A stretch of DNA of 64,000 bases from Arthrobacter sp. Marseille-P9274 (GCF_946892675.1 NZ_CAMPOV010000003.1:124001-188000); one strand, 5' to 3'. Positions 9,301 through 18,742 are shown, counted from the first letter of the stretch. The notes: a model not told the origin generated them from the letters alone. Numbers and translations: made by a program.

Positions 9301-9493
9301 CGTCAGAACCCTTCCAGCGAACCAATGCGGCTGCCTCCGCGGGCAGCACCCAAGCATGCTATTACCGCCGCCCCGGAACGGGTAGGGCACATCGGCCGGC
9401 TAAACGTCCCGCCGGACCGGCGTCGCCTCTGCCGCTGACACCGCACCCGGGTTTATCGTTATGTCCAAGCGCCCCCACCCCCAGGAGAAAGCC

Positions 9494-9895
9494 ATGGAAC
9501 CCCTCACCGTCGAAGGCGGCAAAGCCACCCTTGAGCTCAGGACGGACGGCATCCTCAACCTCAAGTGGGTCACCGGCGCGCGCCTCGAGGCCGACGACGC
9601 CCACGCAGCCATGCGCGCCGTCAACGAACTCTGCGGCGACACCGAGCACCCCATGCTGGTGGACATGGCGACCACGGAGGCCGTCAGCCGCGGCGCCCGA
9701 GCCGTCTTCTCCATCCCCTGCGCAGCCAACCGGATCGCGCTCCTCGGCAAATCGGCCGTCGACCGCGTCATCGCCAACTTCTTCCTCGGCGTCCACACTC
9801 CGCCCTGTCCCACCCGCTTCTTCACCTCCCGCCCGGAGGCCCTGAAGTGGCTGATGCAGGATCTCAACGCGGTGCCGGACCAGTCCTCGCATTGA
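9494..9895 (+). CDS. small STAS/SpoIIAA-like hypothetical protein
   Basis: 133 residues beginning MEPLTVEGGKATLELRTDG, with an AGGAG box just upstream of ATG 9494. The alternation of short beta strands and helices, with MLVDMATTEAVSRGARAVFS in the middle, resembles SpoIIAA/STAS-like small actinobacterial proteins. From memory, relatives are labelled DUF7793 in some databases; this could not be checked. No enzyme motif, signal peptide or membrane segment is seen. It stands alone. Function is unknown; a protein-protein or ligand-binding role is only a guess from the fold. Confidence 0.65.
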   Translation: MEPLTVEGGKATLELRTDGILNLKWVTGARLEADDAHAAMRAVNELCGDTEHPMLVDMATTEAVSRGARAVFSIPCAANRIALLGKSAVDRVIANFFLGVHTPPCPTRFFTSRPEALKWLMQDLNAVPDQSSH

Positions 9896-10068
9896 GCTGC
9901 GAATCGCCGGACATGACACTCGCCTGACCTGCGGCTTCACCACATGAATTGGCGGAGCGCAAGAGCACAAGGTAATTTGTCTGGAGCTTGCGTCCGAACG
10001 CCCTGTCAGCGAAGAGGAATCGTCGGACGTCAAGCGCTTCCCACCGCAGCCGAACAAAGTTGACCAAG

Positions 10069-10293
10069 ATGAGCACCTCCACCCTGGCCAAAAAGAAGAT
10101 CACCGCCTCCACGGTCGAGCAGGCCCACAGCGAGCTCAACGCCGTCGTGGAAGAGTTCCAGCGCGAGGCCGCCCTCCTCGGCCGCAGCGGCGTCCTCGTC
10201 ACCAAGACCGGCCCCGGCCGGTTCACCGTAGAGCTCAGCGATCAGGTCCCCTACGGCGTCACCCACGAAACCGTCGCCCCCGCGGCCGCCTGA
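10069..10293 (+). CDS. small hypothetical protein
   Basis: 74 residues starting MSTSTLAKKKITA, with a helix-forming middle (VEQAHSELNAVVEEFQREAA) and a short beta-rich tail (VTKTGPGRFTVELSDQVPYG). Codon use is GC-rich in the third position like its neighbours, which supports a real gene. The ribosome-binding site is weak. It ends just before a hairpin and is convergent with the CPBP-like gene. No family recognised. Confidence 0.55.
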   Translation: MSTSTLAKKKITASTVEQAHSELNAVVEEFQREAALLGRSGVLVTKTGPGRFTVELSDQVPYGVTHETVAPAAA

Positions 10294-10327
10294 CCAATAA
10301 CGACGGCGACGTCACGTAGGCGTTGCG

Positions 10328-10342
10328 CCCGCCTCGGGCGGG
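10328..10342. terminator. short hairpin between convergent genes
   Basis: CCCGCC-TCG-GGCGGG, a 6-bp GC stem followed by CCTTAGTT on the plus strand. It lies between the ends of the small gene at 10293 and the minus-strand gene ending at 10363, where a shared terminator is expected. The T-run is weak. Confidence 0.5.
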
Positions 10343-10362
10343 TCCTTAGTTCCGCCGACCCC

Positions 10363-11181
10363 TCAGTAGAGGAAGATCGGCAGCCAGTCCCGGTTGTGGG
10401 CGTGCACCAGCGCGAGGAACAGCACGAAGTCGAAGATCAGGTGCACCGAGACCACGTAGGTCAGCGACTTCGTCAGCTTGAACGTGTAGCCCTGCAGCAA
10501 CGCGAACGGAAACGTCAGCAGCGGGCCCCACGCCTGGTAGCCGATCTCCCACAGGAACGATGAGAAGACCACGGCCTGCAGGAGATTGGCGAGCCAGTCG
10601 GGAAAGTGCCGCCGCAGCAGCGTGAAGGTCGTGCAGATGAAGAAGAGCTCGTCCCAGATGCCCACCGCGTTCACTCCGACGAAGAGCCGCCAGAAAATCG
10701 CGGGGTCGGACGCGTCGGGCCAGTTCCGGTAGACCCCGGTGCTGATCAGATAGACCGGCAGGATGAAGTAGCCGAGTGCCACCACGCCGACCAGGTACAG
10801 CTTCGCGGCCAACGGCCATTTCCGGCCCGTCCTCACCGGAAACTTGATGATGTTCTCGCGGTAGACAAACCGGGACACCAGCCACGGCACCAGCACCGCC
10901 AAAGCGAGGGCGGCGCCCATCAGGGCCATGTGCCCGATGCTCAGGTCGGCGTTCAGCGGCACCAGGCTGATGATCACCATTCCCGCCGCGACCAGCGCCA
11001 GATGCCGCAGTAATTCGCGGTCGACGAGTGCCGCCGCAGCCAGGCTCAGGGCGAGCACGCCGTAGCCCACCGGGTCGTTCCCGACCCCGAACAGCAGCAC
11101 TCCCGATGCGGACAGCAGCACCGCCGGCACCAGCTTCCAGCTCAGCGCGGTCCGGGGCACTTCCGTCGAAATCGAGGTCAC
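10363..11181 (-). CDS. CPBP-family membrane protein with degenerate active-site motifs
   Basis: 272 residues, about seven or eight hydrophobic segments. It starts at GTG 11181, with GAGGG close upstream. The region WDELFFICTTFTLLRRHFP corresponds to CPBP/Abi motif 1 (normally EExxxR), here with Asp for the first Glu and Ile for the Arg. The second motif (FxxxH) is not evident, while SVHLIFDF fits the third (HxxxN/D). CPBP proteins are intramembrane glutamic proteases or their inactive relatives. This one may be non-proteolytic. It stands alone, divergent from the TetR gene. Confidence 0.65.
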   Translation of the reverse strand: MTSISTEVPRTALSWKLVPAVLLSASGVLLFGVGNDPVGYGVLALSLAAAALVDRELLRHLALVAAGMVIISLVPLNADLSIGHMALMGAALALAVLVPWLVSRFVYRENIIKFPVRTGRKWPLAAKLYLVGVVALGYFILPVYLISTGVYRNWPDASDPAIFWRLFVGVNAVGIWDELFFICTTFTLLRRHFPDWLANLLQAVVFSSFLWEIGYQAWGPLLTFPFALLQGYTFKLTKSLTYVVSVHLIFDFVLFLALVHAHNRDWLPIFLY

Positions 11182-11341
11182 CCCTCAAGCATCGCAGCTT
11201 CGCGCATCAGAGCGGCGGAAAAGAATCGATCACCGACCGGCACCGCTCCAGAGGGCCCAGTCCGCGTGGCCTGAATCCAAGCGGCCGCCCGACGACCGCG
11301 AACAATTCACTCGGGCCGGGTTTTGGCCATAGTCTGGCCGA

Positions 11342-11926
11342 ATGAAGACAGGCACCGTGAACTCCGGCGTACAGGTTGACAGGCAGACGCGGATTCTTGA
11401 CGCGGCCATGGACCTGCTGTCCCGTCATGGGATCTCGGGTGTCAACATGCGCGCCGTTTCCCGGGAAGCCGGCGTTGCGCTGGGGCTCGTGAACTACTAC
11501 TACGCGGACAAGGCGAGCCTGATCCGGGCAGCCCTGAAACGGGTGGACGAGCACGACGTCGCGCTGGTCGCGCCCGATCCGGCCTTGGCCCCGGAGGAAC
11601 GCCTGCTCAAGGCCCTTCGGGACGTTGTGGATCCGGATTTGCTGACGAGGCAATATCTGTCGCTGCGCCTCCACCTTTGGGCGCTCGCGAAGGCCAACGA
11701 GGACTTTGCGCGGATCAACGACGCCGCGTTCGAGCGGTATGTCGCAGGGCTCGCCGCCCTGATCGGCGATGCCAGGCCGGAACTGTCTGCAGAGGAATGC
11801 CGGAAGCGGGCCGACGACATAGTGGTTCTGCAGAACGGTGTCTGGCTGACGGCGCTCCTCGGCATGGACAGGACAGCCACCGAGCGGAGCATCAGCCGCA
11901 CGGAAGAGATCGCCTTCGCCCCGTAG
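11342..11926 (+). CDS. TetR-family regulator, BetI-like
   Basis: 194 residues. The helix-turn-helix lies at about residues 33-60 (VNMRAVSREAGVALGLVNYY) and the helical ligand-binding domain follows. A TAGTCT -10-like box lies at 11330-11335 just upstream of ATG 11342. It lies directly upstream of betT-betB-betA in the same direction, with two perfect palindromes in between. That makes it the probable choline/betaine-responsive repressor. It is called BetI-like from context; it could also respond to another ligand. Confidence 0.82.
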   Translation: MKTGTVNSGVQVDRQTRILDAAMDLLSRHGISGVNMRAVSREAGVALGLVNYYYADKASLIRAALKRVDEHDVALVAPDPALAPEERLLKALRDVVDPDLLTRQYLSLRLHLWALAKANEDFARINDAAFERYVAGLAALIGDARPELSAEECRKRADDIVVLQNGVWLTALLGMDRTATERSISRTEEIAFAP

Positions 11927-12041
11927 CACAAGGCGGAGCGGCCTTTGCGAACGTTCACGGTGGCGAACCCGGCACCGCTGGCCGCCGGTTTTTCACGTCA
12001 TCCAGAAGCCCTTCCATGGTCATAGATCGGCCTAATTTACC

Positions 12042-12057
12042 TTGAACATCTGTTCAA
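12042..12057. promoter_or_regulatory. TetR operator 1 upstream of betT
   Basis: TTGAACATCTGTTCAA is a perfect 7-2-7 palindrome. It is one of a pair with the same half-site TTGAACA, centred 24 bases from the second copy, in the leader between the TetR gene and betT. Confidence 0.75.
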
Positions 12058-12065
12058 ATCTAGTC

Positions 12066-12094
12066 TTGAACACTTGTTCAATCTCAACTAGCCT
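12066..12094 (+). promoter_or_regulatory. betT promoter overlapping TetR operator 2
   Basis: TTGAACACTTGTTCAA (12066-12081) is the second perfect 7-2-7 palindrome. Its left arm TTGAAC serves as a -35-like box, followed after 17 bases by TAGCCT (12089-12094) as a -10-like box. A repressor bound here would cover the -35 region. The transcript would carry a leader of roughly 270 bases before betT; nothing else was recognised in that leader. Confidence 0.65.
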
Positions 12095-12368
12095 GCTCTG
12101 CATGAGCCGATTCGCGGCGGTTGAAGGAGCACTGCCCCCTTCCTGCCCACCCCTGAGCTGATGGAGGACCCTACCTGTACGGGAGCATCCTTGCGAGTGA
12201 TGCCCCTCAACCAAACGAGTGATACCTGCCACCTTTTGGATGTGCTATGCGCGCGCCAGCGTGCTGATTTCCACTGTTGCTAGCGTCAGGGCTCAGACCC
12301 TGATGAGGCCATGGCTATCAGCGAGACCGCGACCAGCACCAGCTATCGATGCGAGGTACGAGACCGAA

Positions 12369-14570
12369 ATGAGCACGCCGCCCGAGACCGTCGAGCCCCG
12401 GCTCGACGAAGGAAACAGCAAGAGTCCTGCGCCGGACACCACACCTCCCCTGCCCGGGCCTGTGCCCGACCCCGAGCCACGAACGCGGGTCAACAAGACC
12501 GTCTTCATCGGTTCGGCAGCCGGCGTCCTTGGCATCGCCCTCTGGGCCATCCTGGACCGCGAGTCCGCGGACGCGGTGATCGGCTCCGCGGTGACGTGGG
12601 TGGGCGAGACGTTCGGCTGGTGGTACTCACTGATCGTCGTCGCCGTCCTGGCGTTCGTCGTCTTTGTGGCGCTGAGCCGGGTGGGCAAGACCCGCCTCGG
12701 CCCGGACCATTCTAGGCCGACCTTCAACATCTTCACCTGGACGGCGATGCTCTTCGCCGCCGGCATCGGCATCGACCTGATGTTCTTCTCGGTGTCGGAG
12801 CCCGTGACCCAGTTCCTGGCTCCGCCGACGGGCGAGGGTTCCTCGGTTGAAGCCGCGCGCCAAGCCATGGTCTGGACCTTGTTCCACTACGGCATCCTCG
12901 GCTGGGGCCTCTACGCCCTGATGGGGCTGGCCCTGGGCTACTTCGCCTTCCGGCACAACCTGCCGCTGAGCATCCGCTCCGCCCTGTACCCCATCCTCGG
13001 CAAGCGGATCCACGGGCCGCTGGGACACGCCGTCGACATTGCGGCCCTGCTCGGCACGATCTTCGGCATCGCGACCAGCCTCGGCATCGGCGTCGCACAG
13101 CTCAACTACGGCCTGAGCTTCCAGTTCGGCATTCCGGAGAACACCTTCGTCCAGATCGCCCTGATCGCGGTGGCCGTCGTGATGGCGACCGTCTCGGTAC
13201 TCACCGGGGTCGAGAAGGGCATCCGCCGGCTGTCCGAGCTCAACGTCATCCTGGCGATCGCGCTGATGGTCTTCGTCCTCATCACCGGGTCCACCCGCTT
13301 CCTCTTCGACGGCATCGTGAACAACATCGGCGACACCTTGTCCCGCTTCCCGTCCATGGCGCTCGACACGTTCGCCTACGACCGGCCGGACGAGTGGCTC
13401 AACGGCTGGACGCTGTTCTTCTGGGCCTGGTGGATCGCCTGGGCTCCCTTCGTGGGGCTGTTCCTGGCGCGCATCTCCCGCGGCCGGACCCTGCGCGAGT
13501 TCGTGTTCGGCGTGCTGGTGGTGCCGTTCGGGTTCATCCTGCTGTGGATCTCGATCTTCGGCAACAGCGCCCTCGAGCTGGTGATGGGCGGCAACGCGGA
13601 GTTCGGCGAGATGGCGATGAGCCACCCGGAGCGCGCGTTCTACGGCCTACTTGAGCAGTACCCGCTGGCCCCGCTGAGCGCGGCCATCGCCACCTTCACC
13701 GGACTGCTGTTCTACGTGACCAGCGCGGATTCGGGCGCCCTCGTCATGAGCAACTTCAGCTCCCACCTGAAGGATGCGGACTCCGACGGCCCCAAGTGGC
13801 TGCGGGTCTTCTGGTCCGTCGCCACCGGCCTGTTGACCTTGGGCATGCTGCTGGTCGGCGGTGTACCCACGCTGCAGAGCGCCACCGTGATCATGGGGCT
13901 GCCGTTCTCCGTGGTGCTGGTCTTCATCATGCTCGGCCTCTACAAGGCGCTGCGCCTGGAGACCGCGCTGGCCGACAGCTACCAGGCCGGCCTGCACTCG
14001 GTGCTGAACTCGCGCACCAACACGGCGGGCGGTCCCCGCCGCGGCTGGCGCCACCGGCTCGCGCGGGCCATGGACTTCCCGGGCCAGCAGCAGGCCCAGC
14101 GCTTCGTCCGCGGGACTGCGGTCCCCGCACTAGATGAGGTGCGGGCCGACCTCTGCACCCGCGGCCTGAAAGCCACGCTGGAAACGAGCACGGTGGAGGC
14201 CTTCGGGATCGACACCGCGGACCTCTGCGTGGAGCTCGACGGCGAGCGCACCTTCAAGTACCAGATCTACCCGGTCCAGCGCGCCGTCCCGTCACACGCA
14301 CGTTCCACCGCCGCCTGCGAGAAGTACTACCGGATCGAGGTGTTCTCGCTCGAGGGCAGCCACGGCTACAACCTCATGGGCTACAGCAAGGACGAGGTCA
14401 TCGCCGACGTGCTGGACCACTACGAAGTGCACCTGGAGTTCCTGCACCAGCACCGCGACACGCTGCCCTACAGCACCGTCGCCGAAAACGTCCCGCCCAA
14501 GGCGGACTGGGAAACCGACTACCAGACAGTCGACGAACCCGTCGACGCACCAGCAAAGGAGACACCTTGA
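12369..14570 (+). CDS. betT: BCCT-family choline/glycine betaine transporter (BetT-type)
   Basis: 733 residues from ATG 12369. Twelve membrane segments span about residues 40-560. The BCCT signature WAWWIAWAPFVGLFLARISR and the early FNIFTWTAMLFAAGIGIDLM are present. A soluble C-terminal domain of about 170 residues, including FKYQIYPVQ and YYRIEVFSLEGSHGYNLMGY, is the osmosensory/regulatory tail typical of BetT rather than BetP. The substrate is probably choline, because betaine aldehyde dehydrogenase and choline dehydrogenase follow immediately. The stop overlaps the next gene's TTG start. The GAGG box upstream is 12 bases away, so translation initiation may be modest. Confidence 0.92.
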   Translation: MSTPPETVEPRLDEGNSKSPAPDTTPPLPGPVPDPEPRTRVNKTVFIGSAAGVLGIALWAILDRESADAVIGSAVTWVGETFGWWYSLIVVAVLAFVVFVALSRVGKTRLGPDHSRPTFNIFTWTAMLFAAGIGIDLMFFSVSEPVTQFLAPPTGEGSSVEAARQAMVWTLFHYGILGWGLYALMGLALGYFAFRHNLPLSIRSALYPILGKRIHGPLGHAVDIAALLGTIFGIATSLGIGVAQLNYGLSFQFGIPENTFVQIALIAVAVVMATVSVLTGVEKGIRRLSELNVILAIALMVFVLITGSTRFLFDGIVNNIGDTLSRFPSMALDTFAYDRPDEWLNGWTLFFWAWWIAWAPFVGLFLARISRGRTLREFVFGVLVVPFGFILLWISIFGNSALELVMGGNAEFGEMAMSHPERAFYGLLEQYPLAPLSAAIATFTGLLFYVTSADSGALVMSNFSSHLKDADSDGPKWLRVFWSVATGLLTLGMLLVGGVPTLQSATVIMGLPFSVVLVFIMLGLYKALRLETALADSYQAGLHSVLNSRTNTAGGPRRGWRHRLARAMDFPGQQQAQRFVRGTAVPALDEVRADLCTRGLKATLETSTVEAFGIDTADLCVELDGERTFKYQIYPVQRAVPSHARSTAACEKYYRIEVFSLEGSHGYNLMGYSKDEVIADVLDHYEVHLEFLHQHRDTLPYSTVAENVPPKADWETDYQTVDEPVDAPAKETP

Positions 14571-16063
14571 CCGATACCGTGTCCACCCTATTCATCAACG
14601 GCGCCTGGGAGCCGGCCGCATCAGGCGCGGTGCGCGAGATCCGGAACCCGGCCGACGGCGAACTGGTCGCCACCGTGTCCGAGGCCGGCCGCGCGGACGC
14701 CGGGCGCGCCATCGCCGCGGCCCGCGCCGCCTTCGACTCCGGCGTCTGGACCTCCGTCCCGGCACCCGAGCGCGGCGCCTTCCTGCTCAAGGTCGCCGCG
14801 GAACTGCGCGAGCGCCGCGAGAAGTTCGCCCGCGCCGAGTCCCTGGACACCGGCAAGCGGATCATCGAGAGCCGCATCGACATGGACGACATCGCGGCCT
14901 GCTTCGAATACTTCGGCAGGCTCGCCGGACAGGAGGCGGGCCGCGTGGTCGACGCCGGGGACCCCGGCGTCGTTAGCCGGATCGTGTACGAGCCGGTGGG
15001 CGTCTGCGGGATGATCACGCCGTGGAACTACCCGCTGCTGCAGGCCGCGTGGAAGATCGCGCCCGCGCTGGCGGCCGGCTGCACCTTCGTGCTCAAGCCC
15101 TCCGAGCTCACCCCGTCCACCTCGATCCTGACCATGCAGCTGCTGCAGGACCTGGGCCTGCCGGACGGCGTCGCCAACCTGGTGACCGGCGCCGGCGCCG
15201 AGGCGGGCGCACCGCTCTCGGAACACCCCGACGTCGACCTCGTCTCCTTCACCGGCGGGCTGGAGACCGGCAAGCGCATCGCCGCGGCCGCCGCCGGCAC
15301 GGTGAAGAAGGTCGCGCTGGAGCTCGGCGGCAAGAACCCCAACGTGGTGTTCGCCGACGCGGACTTCGACGCCGCCGTCGACAATGCGCTCAACGGCGCG
15401 TTCGTGCACTCCGGGCAGGTCTGTTCCGCGGGCGCGCGGCTGGTGGTCGAGGAATCGATCGCCGAGCGCTTCGTCGACGAGCTGGTCCGCCGCGCGCAGG
15501 ACATCCGGCTCGGCGGCCCGTTCGACGAGGCCGCGGAGACCGGGCCGCTGATTTCGGCGGCGCACCGCGAGAAGGTCCACGCCTACGTCCAGCGCGGGAT
15601 AGAGGAGGGCGCGCGGCTGCGCTGCGGCGGCGCGGCGCCTGAGGGGGACAACTACGACGGCGGTTTCTACTACCAGCCGACCGTCCTGGACCGTGTCCAC
15701 AGGGGAATGTCCGTCGTCGTGGATGAGGCCTTCGGCCCGGTGGTCACGGTCGAAACCTTCCGCACCGAGGACGAGGCCGTGGCGACCGCCAACGACACCA
15801 ACTACGGGTTAGCCGGCGCGGTCTGGACCCAGGATGCCGGGAAAGCGCAGCGCGTGGCCGGCCGGCTGCGGCACGGGACCGTCTGGATCAACGACTTCCA
15901 CCCCTACCTTCCGCAGGCCGAGTGGGGCGGTTTCGGCCAGTCCGGGGTCGGCCGCGAGCTCGGCCCGACCGGCCTGGCGGAGTACCAGGAGGCCAAGCAC
16001 ATCTACCAGAACACCAGCCCGCAGGTGACCGGCTGGTTCGCTGACCACGGCAAGGAGAACTAG
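14567..16063 (+). CDS. betB: betaine aldehyde dehydrogenase
   Basis: 498 residues starting at TTG 14567 (TTGA overlap with the betT stop) behind a strong AAAGGAG. Aldehyde dehydrogenase landmarks are TPWNYPLLQAAWKIAPALAA, the NAD-binding SFTGGLETGKRI, LELGGKNPN with the general-base glutamate, and SGQVCSAGARLVV with the catalytic Cys near residue 286. The enzyme oxidises betaine aldehyde to glycine betaine with NAD(P)+. Position between a choline transporter and choline dehydrogenase fixes the role. Translational coupling implies matched synthesis with BetT. Confidence 0.93.
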   Translation: MTDTVSTLFINGAWEPAASGAVREIRNPADGELVATVSEAGRADAGRAIAAARAAFDSGVWTSVPAPERGAFLLKVAAELRERREKFARAESLDTGKRIIESRIDMDDIAACFEYFGRLAGQEAGRVVDAGDPGVVSRIVYEPVGVCGMITPWNYPLLQAAWKIAPALAAGCTFVLKPSELTPSTSILTMQLLQDLGLPDGVANLVTGAGAEAGAPLSEHPDVDLVSFTGGLETGKRIAAAAAGTVKKVALELGGKNPNVVFADADFDAAVDNALNGAFVHSGQVCSAGARLVVEESIAERFVDELVRRAQDIRLGGPFDEAAETGPLISAAHREKVHAYVQRGIEEGARLRCGGAAPEGDNYDGGFYYQPTVLDRVHRGMSVVVDEAFGPVVTVETFRTEDEAVATANDTNYGLAGAVWTQDAGKAQRVAGRLRHGTVWINDFHPYLPQAEWGGFGQSGVGRELGPTGLAEYQEAKHIYQNTSPQVTGWFADHGKEN

Positions 16064-17713
16064 ATGCACATCGACAACATCAAAAACATCGAAAGCCCGG
16101 CTGACCGCGAGTTCGACTACATCGTCGTCGGCGGCGGATCCGCCGGGGCCGCCGTCGCCGCCCGGCTCAGCGAGGATCCCGCCGTGACCGTGGCGCTGGT
16201 GGAGGCCGGCCCGGACGACCGCGGCCTGCCCGAGGTGCTGCAGCTGGACCGCTGGATGGAACTGCTCGAGTCCGGCTACGACTGGGACTACCCGATCGAG
16301 CCGCAGGAGAACGGCAACTCCTTCATGCGCCACGCCCGTGCAAAGGTCATGGGCGGCTGCTCCAGCCACAACTCCTGCATCGCCTTCTGGGCGCCGCGCG
16401 AGGACCTGGACGAGTGGGAGTCCAAGTACGGCGCCACCGGCTGGAACGCCGAGGCAGCCTGGCCGCTGTACCAGCGGCTGGAAACCAACGAGGACGCCGG
16501 CCCCGACGCGCCGCACCACGGGGACTCCGGCCCCGTGCACCTGATGAACGTGCCCCCGAAGGATCCCGCCGGCGTCGCACTCCTGGACGCCTGCGAGCAG
16601 GCCGGCATTCCCCGCGCGAAGTTCAACACCGGCACCACCGTGGTCAACGGCGCCAACTTCTTCCAGATCAACCGCCGCGCTGACGGCACCCGCTCCTCCA
16701 GCTCGGTCTCCTACATCCACCCGATCATCGAGCGGGAGAACTTCACCCTGCTGACCGGCCTGCGCGCCCGCCAGCTCGTGTTCGACGCGGACAAACGCTG
16801 CACCGGCGTCGACATCGTGGACTCTGCCTTCGGCCGCACCCACCGGCTGGCCGCGCGGCGCGAAGTCGTGCTCTCCACCGGCGCCATCGACTCGCCGAAG
16901 CTGCTCATGCTCTCCGGCATCGGCCCCGCCGCGCACCTCGCCGAGCACGGCATCGAGGTCCTGGTCGACTCCCCCGGCGTCGGCGAACACCTGCAGGACC
17001 ACCCGGAAGGCGTGGTGCAGTTCGAGGCCAGGCAGCCCATGGTCGCGGAGTCCACCCAGTGGTGGGAGATCGGCATCTTCACCCCCACCGAGGACGGCCT
17101 GGACCGCCCCGACCTGATGATGCACTACGGCTCCGTGCCGTTCGACATGAACACCCTGCGGCACGGCTACCCCACCACCGAGAACGGCTTCAGCCTCACG
17201 CCCAACGTCACGCACGCCCGTTCGCGCGGCACCGTCCGGCTGCGCAGCCGGGACTTCCGCGACAAGCCCATGGTCGACCCGCGCTACTTCACCGACCCCG
17301 AGGGCCACGACATGCGCGTCATGGTCGCCGGCATCCGCAAGGCCCGCGAAATCGCCGCCCAGCCCGCCATGGCCGAATGGGCCGGCCGCGAGCTCTCCCC
17401 CGGCGTCGAGGCGCAGACCGACGAGGAGCTGCAGGACTACATCCGCAAGACGCACAACACCGTCTACCACCCCGTCGGCACCGTCCGCATGGGGCCGGCC
17501 GATGACCACATGTCGCCCCTCGATCCCGAGCTGCGCGTCAAGGGGGTCACCGGCCTGCGCGTCGCCGACGCCTCGGTCATGCCCGAGCACGTCACCGTTA
17601 ACCCGAACATCACCGTCATGATGATCGGCGAGCGCTGCGCGGACCTCATCCGCGCTGGCGGCGCCGGTGAAACAACGACGGCGGACGCCGAGCTGAGCGC
17701 GGCCCTCGCCTAG
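16064..17713 (+). CDS. betA: choline dehydrogenase (GMC oxidoreductase)
   Basis: 549 residues. The ATG at 16064 directly abuts the betB stop. FAD-binding is shown by YIVVGGGSAGAAVAARLSE near residues 19-37, the GMC signature by ARAKVMGGCSSHNSCIAFWA and LSTGAIDSPKLLMLSGIGP, and the catalytic histidines by HNTVYHPVGTVRMGP and HVTVNPNI. It is cytoplasmic or membrane-associated and oxidises choline to betaine aldehyde. It is the last gene of the betT-betB-betA operon, followed within ten bases by a strong hairpin. Other GMC alcohols are possible by sequence alone, but the operon makes choline the substrate. Confidence 0.92.
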   Translation: MHIDNIKNIESPADREFDYIVVGGGSAGAAVAARLSEDPAVTVALVEAGPDDRGLPEVLQLDRWMELLESGYDWDYPIEPQENGNSFMRHARAKVMGGCSSHNSCIAFWAPREDLDEWESKYGATGWNAEAAWPLYQRLETNEDAGPDAPHHGDSGPVHLMNVPPKDPAGVALLDACEQAGIPRAKFNTGTTVVNGANFFQINRRADGTRSSSSVSYIHPIIERENFTLLTGLRARQLVFDADKRCTGVDIVDSAFGRTHRLAARREVVLSTGAIDSPKLLMLSGIGPAAHLAEHGIEVLVDSPGVGEHLQDHPEGVVQFEARQPMVAESTQWWEIGIFTPTEDGLDRPDLMMHYGSVPFDMNTLRHGYPTTENGFSLTPNVTHARSRGTVRLRSRDFRDKPMVDPRYFTDPEGHDMRVMVAGIRKAREIAAQPAMAEWAGRELSPGVEAQTDEELQDYIRKTHNTVYHPVGTVRMGPADDHMSPLDPELRVKGVTGLRVADASVMPEHVTVNPNITVMMIGERCADLIRAGGAGETTTADAELSAALA

Positions 17714-17719
17714 GGAAAC

Positions 17720-17759
17720 ATCAGGCGTAGGCGGAGCCTCGGCTCTGCCTACGCCTGAT
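17720..17759 (+). terminator. strong hairpin terminator of the bet operon
   Basis: The 19-base arms starting ATCAGGCGTAGGC and ending GCCTACGCCTGAT pair with one G-U position around a two- to four-base loop. No T-run follows, as is common in actinobacteria. The hairpin begins seven bases after the betA stop. Confidence 0.85.
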
Positions 17760-17929
17760 CCCGTGGTAGTCGAGGACCGTAGACACCAGCTTCTTGTCGC
17801 GTCTTTGCGGAGGACGTCGCCTCCTGACACTCACGGAAACTGCGCTGATTGCAGCCCAGCTCCAGCTGAACAGGTCGTCCCCACTAACGAGCGGCTCCTG
17901 TCGGAACCTCGTTCGGTAGGCCCAGACGG

Positions 17930-18700
17930 CTACCCCGGGTCCGGATAATGTCCAGTGCGGACTTCCTGGAACAGCTTGTGTGTTCCACGTTGAAGAACGC
18001 CCACGTCACTGCCGATGGCGACCAGGGACGCGCCCTTCATGGCCCACTCCCTGCCATCGGCGGGAGAGCTGGCGTTGAGCCCCGAATACACGCCGACGCT
18101 CTGAGCAGTTTCGAGCACGTGGGCGACTGCCTCCCTGACTTCCGGGTGCCGCGGGTTGCCGAGATGGCCGAGCGAGGCAGCCAGGGCGGCCGGCCCGACG
18201 AAGACGCCGTCGACACCTGTCACCGTGGCGATCTCCTTGACTGAGTCCAGCCCGGCTGCAGATTCGATCTGCATAAAAAGGCAGATCGGCTCGTGCGCTG
18301 TCCGGAGGTAGTCGGCGTTCTGCCCAAAGCCGGACGCTCGGTTGAGTGTATGCGAGACTCCCCTGGTGCCCGCGGGTGGGAAGCGGGTCGCTGCCACTGC
18401 CGCGGCGGCCTGCCCTGGTGTCTCAACCATGGGCACCAGGAGATTCTGCACGCCGAGATCGAGATATTGCTTGATAATGGTCGGTTCCCGGTCCGGAGGC
18501 CGCAGCACAACTTCCGCCAGACCGCGCACGGCCTGCACCTGGCCCAACACCGTGGTCAGGGTGTTGGGGGCATGCTCTCCGTCGACAAGAACCCAGTCCG
18601 GACCGGACCCGGAACTGATCTCAGCGGAATAGGCATTCGCCAGCCCCAGCCACAGTCCATACTGGGGTTCGCCCGAGCTCAACTGATCCTTCAGGCTCAT
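17930..18700 (-). CDS. HpaI/HpcH-family class II 2-oxo acid aldolase
   Basis: 256 residues. Family marks are WVLVDGEHAPNT, LGVQNLLVPMVETPGQAA, LFMQIESAAGLDSV with the metal-binding glutamate, and GVFVGPAALAASLG. These divalent-metal enzymes split 4-hydroxy-2-oxo acids to pyruvate plus an aldehyde (4-hydroxy-2-oxoheptanedioate, 2-dehydro-3-deoxyglucarate and relatives). It is the last gene of the minus-strand ABC transporter run, 42 bases after the permease. In the context of a ring-cleavage cluster, a lower-pathway aldolase for the 4-hydroxy-2-oxo acid formed after hydrolysis and hydration is plausible. The exact substrate is unassigned. Confidence 0.87.
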   Translation of the reverse strand: MSLKDQLSSGEPQYGLWLGLANAYSAEISSGSGPDWVLVDGEHAPNTLTTVLGQVQAVRGLAEVVLRPPDREPTIIKQYLDLGVQNLLVPMVETPGQAAAAVAATRFPPAGTRGVSHTLNRASGFGQNADYLRTAHEPICLFMQIESAAGLDSVKEIATVTGVDGVFVGPAALAASLGHLGNPRHPEVREAVAHVLETAQSVGVYSGLNASSPADGREWAMKGASLVAIGSDVGVLQRGTHKLFQEVRTGHYPDPG

Positions 18701-18742
18701 GGATCACTCCTCTTTCCAGTTATCCGGGGCATCAGCATACGA

